From Streptomyces sp. MUM 2J (GTDB taxonomy: Bacteria > Actinomycetota > Actinomycetes > Streptomycetales > Streptomycetaceae): a stretch of DNA of 64,000 nt. The stretch is taken from NCBI RefSeq assembly GCF_022414535.1, contig NZ_JADWYM010000030.1, positions 20,508-84,507 on the forward strand, read 5' to 3'. Position 1 is the stretch's first letter. Each line of letters begins with the position of its first letter. The position numbers and the translations under genes are program-made. The notes under the pieces are model-generated. The model ran no database searches, was not told where the DNA came from, and worked only from the letters and a program-made list of their open reading frames with translations. Below, in pieces: positions 27,244-36,606 of this stretch.

Positions 27244-27449
27244 CGCGGTGTGCCGGTTGGCGGGGCATCGGCTTCGCCTGCCTGGTGGTCGGCATACAGG
27301 AGCCGCTGGACGCCGCGCGCTCCGTGTGTGCCGTCGTCTCTGCCCTGGCGGGGTGATCGCTTGCGCCAGCGGCCTCCCCCGGCTACTTCCTTGCCTCCGG
27401 CACTCCCAGAGCGTTGAGCTCGTCCATCAGCCTCTCCCGCTCAGGTGGC

Positions 27450-27820
27450 CGAAAACCCGCAACATGCGCATGGCGACCGAGGAAATCTTCGGCCCGGTGG
27501 TCACAGTCACCGCGTTCTCCTCAGAGAACGAGGCCGTCGAGATCGCCAACGGATCGGACTACGGACTGCCGGCCGGGGTCTACAGCCGCGACAGCGCGAC
27601 CGCGTTCCGGGCGGCCAGGCGGCTGGAGGCCGGGATGGTGTTCGCCCAACAACTGCTTCCGCAGCATCCCCGGCGCCCCCTTCGGAGGCACCAAGCACAG
27701 CGGCTACGGGCGCGAGTACGCCCCCGAAACACTGCGCACCTACCCGAAGATGATCCGCTTCCCCACGGGCCTTGCCGCTATCCCGCAGTGGCGCGCCGTC
27801 ACCGACATCTGTTTCCCTGA
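27450..27820 (+). pseudogene. Aldehyde dehydrogenase C-terminal fragment, frameshifted
   Basis: The plus strand reads MATEEIFGPVVTVTAFSSENE and SDYGLPAGVYSRDSATAF in one frame, then shifts near 27650 to SIPGAPFGGTKHSGYGREYA and TYPKMIRFPTGLAAIPQWRA in another. These are the closing NAD-binding and oligomerisation segments of the ALDH family. The catalytic cysteine region and everything N-terminal to it are absent. It is unrelated in orientation to the intact ALDH at 30701-32218. Confidence 0.7.
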
Positions 27821-28258
27821 GCTCGGAGGTCGGCGCGATGCCGCGTGCACTCTGCGAATTCTCGACGTCGCTGTGACTCGATCGCCGGAGGGCGTGAATC
27901 CCTTATGGCGGCTGCAGAAGTGGTGCGCGCGGTAATCGAGCCTGTGTCTGGAGTGGGTGGGGGCGATCCCAGCCGCGAGCCGGCTGTCACAGCCGATTCC
28001 TTCCTGAGCAGTAGGCGCGGGCCGCTCGGCCGTGACGCTCGTTCGAGGCTCTGTGCGCCCGCACGCTGCGCGGCGAGCCGAGAAAGTGGCGCTGGTCTGC
28101 TCTTTTCCACGGCTCGCGCAGGCCGACACCCTTCCGATGACTCATCATGCGGAGTGCGTTGCCACCCCGGCCTGCTGGGGTGGCTGCTTACTCCCGTGCC
28201 CGGCGTCGATGCCGGCGAGGCCGCGGCCGGAACCGGGACCGTGCTGCCGGGCTGTGGT
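27821..28258. other. Intergenic, about 440 bp
   Basis: No gene is recognised. It contains the likely terminator of the RNase J gene at 28161-28184. Confidence 0.5.
28161..28184 (-). terminator. Hairpin downstream of RNase J gene
   Basis: A perfect 8-bp stem (GCCACCCC / GGGGTGGC) with an 8-base loop lies 75 bases past the RNase J stop on the minus strand. It is a probable intrinsic terminator. Confidence 0.5.
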
Positions 28259-29944
28259 TCAGGCGTCGATGATGACAGGGATGATGAGGGGCTTGCGGCG
28301 GTGGGTGCGGAACGCCCAGTTCGCGACGGCGCGGGCGAGGAGTTGTTCGAGTTGGCGCGCGTCCCCGACACCTTCCTCGGCCGCGGTGGCCAGGGTCTTC
28401 TCGATGACGGGGATGACCGGCTCGAAGGTGGTGTCGTCGTGGACGAAGCCCCGGGCCAGGAAGTCGGGGGCCTCGGCGAGGGCGCCGGTGTCTGCGTCGA
28501 CGATCGCCACCACCGTGACCACGCCTTCGGCGGCGAGGGTGAGGCGGTCCTTGAGGGACGCTTCGGTGGCGCCGCCGACTTCCATGCCGTCCACGTAGAC
28601 GTTGCCGGCGGGGACCTTGCCGGTGATGGACGCGCGCCCGTCGACAAGGTCGACGACGACGCCGTCCTCGGCGATGACGACCCGGTCGGGGTCGACACCG
28701 GTGCGGATGGCGAGGTCGGCGTTGGCCCGCAGGTGGCGCCATTCGCCGTGCACAGGCATGACGTTGCGGGGTTTGACGATGTTGTAGCAGTAGACGAGTT
28801 CGCCGGCGCTGGCGTGCCCGGAGACGTGCACCTTGGCGTTGCCCTTGTGGACCACGTGGGCGCCCCACCGGGTGAGTCCGTTGATCACCCGGTAGATGGC
28901 GTTCTCGTTGCCGGGGATGAGGGAGCTGGCGAGCAGGACGGTGTCGCCCTTACCGATGCGGATCACGTGGTCGCGGTTGGCCATCCGTGACAGCGCGGCC
29001 ATCGGTTCGCCCTGGGAGCCGGTGCACACCAGAGTGATCTTGTGGTCCGGGAGCTTCTCCAGCTCCTTCGTGCTCACGACCAGACCGGAGGGGACCTTCA
29101 GAAAGCCCAGGTCACGGGCGATGCCCATGTTGCGGACCATCGACCGGCCGACGAAGGCGACCTTGCGGCCGTGCTGGTGGGCGGCGTCCAGGACCTGCTG
29201 GATGCGGTGCACGTGGCTGGCGAAGCTGGAGACGATGACCCGGCGCGGCGCGGTGCGCATCACCTGCTCGATCGCCGGATTCAGCTCACGCTCGGAGGTG
29301 GTGAAGCCAGGTACTTCGGCGTTGGTGGAGTCGGTGAGGAACAGGTCCACGCCCTCCTCGCCGAGGCGGGCGAAGGCGCGCAGATCGGTGATGCGGTCGT
29401 CGAGAGGGAACTGGTCCATCTTGAAGTCGCCGGTGTGCAGCACCATCCCGGCGCGGGTGCGGATAGCGACGGCGAGGCTGTCGGGGATGGAGTGGTTGAC
29501 CGCCACGAACTCGCAGTCGAAGGGCCCGAAGCCACGCCGGTCGCCCTCTCGTACCCGCACCGTGCGCGGCCGGATGCCGTGTTCCTTGAGCTTGGCCTCC
29601 AGGAACGCCAGCGTCAGCTTGGAGCCGACGACGGGAATGTCGGACCGCTCGCGCAGCAGGTACGGCACGCCGCCGATGTGGTCCTCGTGGCCGTGGGTGA
29701 GGACCACGGCCACGATGTCGTCCAGGCGGTCCCGGATCGAGGTGAAGTCCGGCAGGATCACGTCCACGCCGGGCTGGGTCTCCTCGGGGAACAGCACGCC
29801 GCAGTCGACGATGAGCAGCTTGCCCGCGTGCTCGAAGACGGTCATGTTGCGGCCGATCTCACCCAGGCCGCCCAGGGCGATGACCCGCAGCCCTCCTTCG
29901 GGAAGGGGCGGGGCGGCTTTCAGTTCGGGGTGCGGATGACTCAT
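28259..29944 (-). CDS. rnj: Ribonuclease J (metallo-beta-lactamase / beta-CASP)
   Basis: The product of 561 residues matches the full length of actinobacterial RNase J. The metallo-beta-lactamase core shows VLTHGHEDHIGGVPYLL (HxHxDH zinc ligands), VAVNHSIPDSLAVAI and LHTGDFKMDQ. The beta-CASP domain shows DSTNAEVPGFTTSER, SSFASHVHRIQQVLDAA and ALSRMANRDH, with SGHASAGEL near residue 395 and the C-terminal domain ending IIPVIIDA. The enzyme degrades and matures RNA by endonucleolytic and 5'-to-3' exonucleolytic cleavage. ATG 29944 (MSHPHPELKAAPP) matches the family N terminus. The typical dapA neighbour is missing, so this may be a second copy in the genome; that cannot be decided from this window. 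Confidence 0.93.
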   Translation of the reverse strand: MSHPHPELKAAPPLPEGGLRVIALGGLGEIGRNMTVFEHAGKLLIVDCGVLFPEETQPGVDVILPDFTSIRDRLDDIVAVVLTHGHEDHIGGVPYLLRERSDIPVVGSKLTLAFLEAKLKEHGIRPRTVRVREGDRRGFGPFDCEFVAVNHSIPDSLAVAIRTRAGMVLHTGDFKMDQFPLDDRITDLRAFARLGEEGVDLFLTDSTNAEVPGFTTSERELNPAIEQVMRTAPRRVIVSSFASHVHRIQQVLDAAHQHGRKVAFVGRSMVRNMGIARDLGFLKVPSGLVVSTKELEKLPDHKITLVCTGSQGEPMAALSRMANRDHVIRIGKGDTVLLASSLIPGNENAIYRVINGLTRWGAHVVHKGNAKVHVSGHASAGELVYCYNIVKPRNVMPVHGEWRHLRANADLAIRTGVDPDRVVIAEDGVVVDLVDGRASITGKVPAGNVYVDGMEVGGATEASLKDRLTLAAEGVVTVVAIVDADTGALAEAPDFLARGFVHDDTTFEPVIPVIEKTLATAAEEGVGDARQLEQLLARAVANWAFRTHRRKPLIIPVIIDA

Positions 29945-30654
29945 ACCCTGACGGTACCCGGAGAGCGGGACGGGGTGGTCCATTGCCTGTGCGATCTCCC
30001 TTTCCCGACGGAGCGGGATACCCGCAGCGGGTGACTCGGCACGATCGGATCACGCCGGCGTCCGGAACAGGCAGGGGTGAAAGCGGCACCGTCTTTCGTG
30101 GCCGAACCCTTCGCGCGGTGCCGGAGAAGATCTCGTGCACCCTGTCGTGTTTTCCGGCATTCGCCACCTCTCGGTGGGCCTCGGCACTGGTCCACTCGAA
30201 GCGGTCGAGACGCGGGTGCCGTCGGCGCTCAGGAGCAAGCGGGCCGAGAGCGCCCCGAGGCAGCTTCTCTCGCCGGCTCGAGCCGGTCCCGGGAAGTCGA
30301 AAGTGACGTCCGTGACCGCGAGGAGCAGCCCCGCACGACGTCCGGTGGCGTGGGACTGCGGCGCAGCCGCAGCGATACGCGAGGCCCCCGCCCGTGATCA
30401 CACAGAAGAAGCACGTCACCCGCTGCGAGTCAATGCGACAGTCGGTGCGCGAGTGATGGGACGCACGCCCGCCATTCGATCTGATGCGGTGCCAGGAGGC
30501 GTTCTCATGGACTCGCGGCGCTCATGAACGGGCGGCTTGTGGGGTGATGTCGTTCGGCGCAGGTTGGTCCACGGCTGGTCCGGGAGAGACTCCCTTGGGT
30601 GTCAGACAGTAGCGCGAAGGTTCCAGTTGATCACAGATTGCAACCGGTATTTCG
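29945..30654. other. Intergenic, about 710 bp, with debris
   Basis: It holds the RNase J 5' flank and a decayed ABM-type monooxygenase (30070-30245). The rest shows no recognisable coding or RNA feature. Confidence 0.5.
30070..30245 (-). pseudogene. Decayed antibiotic-biosynthesis-monooxygenase (ABM) fragment
   Basis: Three minus-strand frames together spell the closing half of an ABM-type small monooxygenase: LLSADGTRV in the first, FEWTSAEAHREVANAGKHDRVHEIFSG in pieces of the second (shown here only as FEWTSAEAHRE and DRVHEIFSG), and GFGHERRCRFHPC in the third. Intact relatives join these as one strand-helix-strand unit, so at least two frameshifts are present. The identification rests on remembered family patterns. 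Confidence 0.45.
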
Positions 30655-30689
30655 GGTTGCCTGGAGCGCAACGATGCCTCCAGGCAACC
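30655..30689 (-). terminator. 12-bp hairpin downstream of aldehyde dehydrogenase
   Basis: GGTTGCCTGGAG and CTCCAGGCAACC form a perfect stem with an 11-base loop, starting 12 bases after the ALDH stop on the minus strand in an AT-richer patch. It is a strong intrinsic terminator candidate. Confidence 0.7.
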
Positions 30690-30700
30690 GAATTTATGCT

Positions 30701-32218
<1,518 letters not shown>

Positions 32219-32332
32219 GGCGGCTCTCCTCGGAGGACGGTGAGTGCACTGCGGCGGCCGACTGCCACCGCGTCGTGGCCCACTGTGGCCCCGCGAGGTT
32301 GGCGGGAGGTTGGCGCGCCCTGCCCGCCGCCG

Positions 32333-33577
32333 TCAGTCGACCAGCGCGGTGCTGAGCCGGCCGGCGGCGATCGAGCGGCGCGTGTCGTCCGGGGCGAGCA
32401 GCCGCAGCGCGTGCTCGTGCACCTCGGCGTCGTACGGGGCGCGGTCCCCGTAGCGCAGGGCGTGCTCCGGGGAGCGGGACGCCAGCACGGCCTCCCGGAC
32501 CGCGACCTCGATCCGGGCCCGCCACTCCACGACGCCGGGCGCCTCGGAGCGGGGCAGCAGCGGGCCGCGGTAGTGGTGCAGCGCCGTGGCGGTGTCGCCG
32601 CGCTCCAGAGCCCGCAGCACCTCCACCGCGTCGCAGGCCACGGCGGTGGTCAGGGCGTAGCGTCGAGGGGTGATGCCGCCGCCGAGGGCACGGCGCAGGT
32701 GGGAGACCTCCGCCTTGAACGTCGACGTGGTCACCGGCCGGTCGCCGTAGAGGGCGGCGCGCAGTTGCTCGGGGGTGAACCCGTCCGGCTCCAGGGCGAG
32801 CAGGGCCAGGATCTCCAGCTGACGCGGGCGCACCGGCAGCAGTGTGCCGCCGCGCTCGGCGCGCTCCACGCCGAGGCAGCTCAACCGCACCGGTGTGGCC
32901 GGGCCGGCCGGTGCCGTGCCCGGCACGCGGGCCTCGGCGGCGAGCCTGCTCTCGATCGCGGTGACCAGCGAGCGCACGGTCGACATGGCCAGCGGATGCG
33001 AGCGGTCCCAGGTGGTGGACAGGTCCAGAACGCCCAGGACGCGGCCGTCCGGGGCGTGCACAGGCGCGCAGTAGCACACCCAGCCGTGCAGGACCGACAC
33101 CAGGTGCTCGGCGGAGAAGACGGTGCTGGGGCGACCGGTGCGCAGGGCGAGGGAGAGCGCGTTGGTGCCCATGGCGACCTCGTCCCAGCGGCCCCCGGGG
33201 GCGAAGTTGACCTGCTCGGCGCGTTGCCTCATGCGGCGCCCGCCGCACGTCCACAGCAGGGTGCCGGACTCGTCGGTGACGCCGGTGACGAACCCGGCGT
33301 CGGCGGCGATGCTGTGCAGTTCCCCGGCCAGCTCGTCGACGGGCCGCCGCAGCGGGGAGGCGGCCCAGCGGCGCGCGACCGGGTCGCCGTCGGCGTCCGG
33401 CGCGCAGTCGCGTTCCGGGTCCACGCTGCTGAGGGAGCGCAGCCAGGACTCCGTCACCTCGGGCCGCAGCGCCGCGCCGCCGGGCGCGAGACGGGCCTCC
33501 TTCAGCCGGGGAACCCACCGGGTCCACTCGCTCTCCAGCGTCGTTCTGCGTCGCCTGAGGTCACTGCGCTGTGACAT
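32333..33577 (-). CDS. GAF-domain transcriptional activator, probable regulator of the ALDH gene
   Basis: The product of 414 residues starts like AcoR-type regulators: RPEVTESWLRSL, then a GAF sensor domain with GFVTGVTDESGTLLWTCGGRRM and NALSLALRTGRPSTVFSAEHL. Instead of the sigma-54 AAA+ domain, it ends in a winged-helix region (QLEILALLALEPDGFTPEQLR, FKAEVSHLRRALGGG) related to OmpR/AfsR-type DNA-binding domains, plus a helical tail. That fits an organism without sigma-54. ATG 33577 is used; GTG 33580 is directly before it. It lies 114 bases upstream of the ALDH gene on the same strand. Confidence 0.85.
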   Translation of the reverse strand: MSQRSDLRRRRTTLESEWTRWVPRLKEARLAPGGAALRPEVTESWLRSLSSVDPERDCAPDADGDPVARRWAASPLRRPVDELAGELHSIAADAGFVTGVTDESGTLLWTCGGRRMRQRAEQVNFAPGGRWDEVAMGTNALSLALRTGRPSTVFSAEHLVSVLHGWVCYCAPVHAPDGRVLGVLDLSTTWDRSHPLAMSTVRSLVTAIESRLAAEARVPGTAPAGPATPVRLSCLGVERAERGGTLLPVRPRQLEILALLALEPDGFTPEQLRAALYGDRPVTTSTFKAEVSHLRRALGGGITPRRYALTTAVACDAVEVLRALERGDTATALHHYRGPLLPRSEAPGVVEWRARIEVAVREAVLASRSPEHALRYGDRAPYDAEVHEHALRLLAPDDTRRSIAAGRLSTALVD

Positions 33578-33984
33578 CACTTCCCCTGCCGTCGTCCGGG
33601 GACCACCGCCCGCGGTGCTCCCCGGGTGGTGCTCGGCACCCGCGGTCCCTCGCGGGCCGGGCCCGCGCCCGGATGCGGGCCGATGACAGAGTTATCGGCC
33701 ACGTGGCGCGCAAAAGCAAGGTCGTGCCGCGACCGCGCCGCTCACGGGCCCAGGGGGAGGGCCCACCGGTAGCGGCCGAACCGCACGGTGATCACGGGCA
33801 GGCGGGCGGCGGCGTTCGCGTGCGCGGCGGCCCGCGGGCTGCTGCCGTCGGCCCCGGTGCGCTCCGGCACCTGTGGACCTTCGCGTTCCGCATCCGTCCC
33901 GCGCTTCCCGCGGTGGACCTCCTGTTCCTGCTTTGTCGCAGGCGCCGACCATAATGGAAGGCCCCTACTTCCTCTGGAGGTGCC
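33578..33984. other. Intergenic, about 400 bp, divergent promoter region
   Basis: No gene is seen. It contains the promoters of the GAF regulator (minus) and of the MBL-fold gene (plus). CATAAT at about 33949 may serve as a -10 box for the latter. Confidence 0.5.
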
Positions 33985-35178
33985 GTGACCGGTTTCCGTC
34001 TCCCCGGCTCTGGGTTCGGCGCGCTTCGGCCCGCTGCCTTCGGCGCGGACCCCGGTGGCGAGCGCATGGCCCGTATCCGCCGGTCACCGCACTTCAAGGA
34101 CGGTGTGTTCCAGAACCCGGGCGGCGTCGCACGCACCCGCCCGTCCGGCTCGGCGATGGACTTCGCCCGGGTCTACTTCGACAAGGACGCCCGGGTGGGC
34201 CGCGCCCCGCAGGGCACCGTACCCGTCCACGCGACCACCCTCGCCGACCTGGCCCGCCCGGCTGCCACGGGGCTGCGGGTGACCTGGATGGGCCACTCCA
34301 GCGTGCTGGCGGAGATCGACGGGCGCCGCGTGCTGTTCGACCCGGTGTGGGGCGAGCGCTGCTCCCCGTTCCCGTTCATCGGTCCCAAGCGGCTGCACCC
34401 GGCGCCGCTGCCGCTGGCCGCGCTCGGTCCGGTCGACGTCGTGGTCATCTCCCACGACCACTACGACCACCTCGACCTGCCCACGATCAAGTCGCTGGCC
34501 GGCACGGACACCGTGTTCGCCGTGCCGCTCGGTGTCGGCGCTCACCTCGAACACTGGGGTGTGTCCGCCACGCGCCTGCGCGAGCTGGACTGGCACGAGG
34601 CGACCCGGGTCGGCGGGCTCACCCTGACCGCCACACCGGCCCGCCACTTCTGCGGCCGGGGCCTGCGCAACACCCAGCACACCCTGTGGGCGTCCTGGGC
34701 CGTCGCCGGTGAGGAGCACCGGATCTTCCACAGCGGTGACACCGGCTACTTCGAGGGTTTCAAGGACATCGGTGCCGGCCACGGACCGTTCGACGCCACG
34801 ATGATCCAGGTGGGCGCGTACAGCGACTTCTGGCCGGACATCCACATGACGCCCGAGGAGGGCCTGCGCGCCCATCTCGATCTCCAGGGCGGCGAACCGG
34901 GCGGTGTGCTCCTCCCGATCCACTGGGGCACCTTCAACCTCGCGCCGCACGCCTGGGCGGAGCCGGGGGAGTGGATGAAGGACGTCGCCGAGGAGGCGGG
35001 GCAGGCCGTCGCGCTGCCGCAGCCCGGCGAGCCGTTCGAGCCCGCCGGGAAGCTGCCGACGGACCGCTGGTGGCGGTCCGTGGCCCATCCCGTGCTGCCC
35101 ACCTGGCGCAGGCCACAGCCGGCGGAGATCTCCGTCGGGGAGCGAAAGGACGATCTCGACTTCGTGGGCGAGCGCTGA
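33985..35178 (+). CDS. Metallo-beta-lactamase-fold hydrolase (NAPE-PLD/UlaG-like)
   Basis: The product of 397 residues has the metal-binding core VTWMGHSSVLAEIDG, VVISHDHYDHLD (HxHxDH, about residue 153), TPARHFCGRG, FHSGDTGYFEGF and LPIHWGTFNLAPHAW, the pattern of N-acylphosphatidylethanolamine phospholipase D-like and UlaG-like enzymes. Such proteins cleave phosphodiester or lactone bonds; the substrate is unknown. There is no signal peptide. The GTG at 33985 has GGAGG 4-8 bases upstream. It is monocistronic. Confidence 0.9.
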   Translation: MTGFRLPGSGFGALRPAAFGADPGGERMARIRRSPHFKDGVFQNPGGVARTRPSGSAMDFARVYFDKDARVGRAPQGTVPVHATTLADLARPAATGLRVTWMGHSSVLAEIDGRRVLFDPVWGERCSPFPFIGPKRLHPAPLPLAALGPVDVVVISHDHYDHLDLPTIKSLAGTDTVFAVPLGVGAHLEHWGVSATRLRELDWHEATRVGGLTLTATPARHFCGRGLRNTQHTLWASWAVAGEEHRIFHSGDTGYFEGFKDIGAGHGPFDATMIQVGAYSDFWPDIHMTPEEGLRAHLDLQGGEPGGVLLPIHWGTFNLAPHAWAEPGEWMKDVAEEAGQAVALPQPGEPFEPAGKLPTDRWWRSVAHPVLPTWRRPQPAEISVGERKDDLDFVGER

Positions 35179-35727
35179 CCGTGGACCGGCCGACGCGCGT
35201 GACCCTGCCGGAGCCGTCAGCCCGGCGGTGACGCCGACAGTCCTCACGTCCTGACGGCGCGCGCCCCGGGTGCTCGCCCGCAGCGGCCGGACGGCCCGGT
35301 CCGACGCGTGGTCGTCCGGGGTGTGCGGGCCGTGTCGACCCCCGGCCTCCCGGGGTGTTCTGACGCCTGATTCACTGCCGGACACCGGATTCCCCCTGAC
35401 CACCCTCGTCGACACTCGCGGTGCCCGTTCTGCTCTCCCGGCGGAGCGTGCCGTCGGAACGACTCGGTCCGGTGCTGCTTCTCGCCGGCGGTGGTGGAGT
35501 TCCCCGCCGGGGCGACCGGGTTCGGTGCCGAGCGCCTCGGCCGGGAGAGTCCGGCGGGCCGACCCCACGGGCGGTTGTCAGGGGTGGCCGATAGCGTCGG
35601 TGCATCGGAAACGGCAATGCCGGAACTCCGGACGCACGTGTGCCTGTGCGCGGCACGCACTGCGTACGTACGTGAGGGCCATGAAGGGCCGTCAAGGGCC
35701 ATGAAGGGCCATGAAGGGCCATGAAGG
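35179..35727. other. Intergenic, about 550 bp, upstream of the DUF4132/MoxR/vWA cluster
   Basis: No gene is assigned. The segment carries the 21-bp element at 35577-35597, a GTACGTAC palindrome at about 35663 and the 10-bp repeats at 35671-35730 that run up to the first start codon of the cluster. Confidence 0.55.
35577..35597 (+). promoter_or_regulatory. Shared 21-bp element, copy 1 (probable promoter/operator)
   Basis: The element reads GTCAGGGGTG directly followed by GCCGATAGCGT and matches copy 2 at 41824-41844 in 19 of 21 positions. It contains TAGCGT, which fits a -10 box. It lies 131 bases upstream of the first gene of the cluster. Confidence 0.55.
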
Positions 35728-35730
35728 GTG
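35671..35730 (+). repeat. Six 10-bp direct repeats, consensus ATGAAGGGCC
   Basis: Six adjacent decamers (three perfect ATGAAGGGCC, a fourth differing at two bases, and two diverged ends) are strictly in 10-bp register and run into the GTG start region of the DUF4132-like gene. The period equals one helical turn. Each unit also carries AAGGG, which could act as a ribosome-binding site. Confidence 0.85.
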
Positions 35731-36606
35731 GGGACTGCGGTGGGTTGGCTGGCAGCGGGTGAGGGCTATGAAGTCGCCCTGGTGGGAGGCCGGGTGGCGG
35801 CACGGCCCACTTCGGGGCGGTCCGCGGGGCGGCAGTTGAAGTCGCTGCCCAGGGCGCTGAAGGGCCACCCGGAGGTGGACCGGCTGCGGCGGTTGGCGGA
35901 GTGGCTGGACCGCCACTCCGCCGGCTGCCTGGTCCAGGTGGACAACTGGATGGTGTCGTCGCTGCCGGTGCCGACCGGACTGCTGGCGCGGGTGTGGCCC
36001 GACGAGGCGTGGCAGTCGGCACTGCGCGACCTGGTGGTCGTGGGAGAGGACCCGGACGAGCCGGGTTTCCTGCGGGACGTCACCGACTCCGGTGAGCTGC
36101 GGGTGGTGAACCTGGACGGCGAGACCGTGCGGATGGCGCCGCCGACCGTGCTGCTGCCGCACCCCGTGCTGCTGCCCGACCTCGACGACCTGCGGGAGTT
36201 CGCCTCCGAGCTGGGTGTGGTGCAGAAGGTCGAGCAGATCCACCGGGCGACGTGGACCAAGCCCGACGACCTCGCCGAATTGCGCACCGAGGTCCGGGAG
36301 TACGCCGGAGGGGCGTACCCCTCACGGTTCGGCCTGGCCGCACGAGCCGCCTCCCTCGGCTACCGCGTCTCCGGCGGCTACGCCACCTGCCCGGTACGGG
36401 ACGGTGGGCGGGCCGCCGAAGCGGAGGTGTGGATCGGGGAGCCGTACTGGGACGACGAGACCGAGACCGGCGCGCTCAGCTGGAGCGACGGCGACGGCCG
36501 GACCCTGCGGCTGCGTGAGGTGGGACCCGTGGCCTGGTCGGAGGGCATGCGGATGGCCGCGGCACTGTACGCCGGCCGGATCATCGAGGAAGGCGGGAAC
36601 GCATGA
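35728..36606 (+). CDS. DUF4132-like protein, first gene of the MoxR/vWA/SWIM cluster
   Basis: The product of 292 residues consists of a basic N-terminal part and a domain resembling DUF4132 (YehI/MolR C terminus), judged from VLLPHPVLLPDLDDLREF, then VVQKVEQIHRATW in the place of the family's QPFxQL-R segment, and LAARAASLGYRVSGGYA. E. coli YehI carries this domain at the end of a protein four times longer, so here it is nearly free-standing. GTG 35728 is used; GTG 35740, with GGTGGGG 7 bases upstream, is equally possible. The stop overlaps the next gene by 4 bases (ATGA). The biochemical function of DUF4132 is unknown. Confidence 0.78.
   Translation: MGTAVGWLAAGEGYEVALVGGRVAARPTSGRSAGRQLKSLPRALKGHPEVDRLRRLAEWLDRHSAGCLVQVDNWMVSSLPVPTGLLARVWPDEAWQSALRDLVVVGEDPDEPGFLRDVTDSGELRVVNLDGETVRMAPPTVLLPHPVLLPDLDDLREFASELGVVQKVEQIHRATWTKPDDLAELRTEVREYAGGAYPSRFGLAARAASLGYRVSGGYATCPVRDGGRAAEAEVWIGEPYWDDETETGALSWSDGDGRTLRLREVGPVAWSEGMRMAAALYAGRIIEEGGNA

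Noticed and set aside
27383..27454. Minus-strand fragment reading GFRPPERERLMDELNALGVPE and ending in a stop
   Set aside because: It looks like a genuine C terminus of a lost gene, but is too short to identify.
35671..35730. Tandem decamers considered as a CRISPR-like array
   Set aside because: There are no spacers; units are 10 bp and contiguous.
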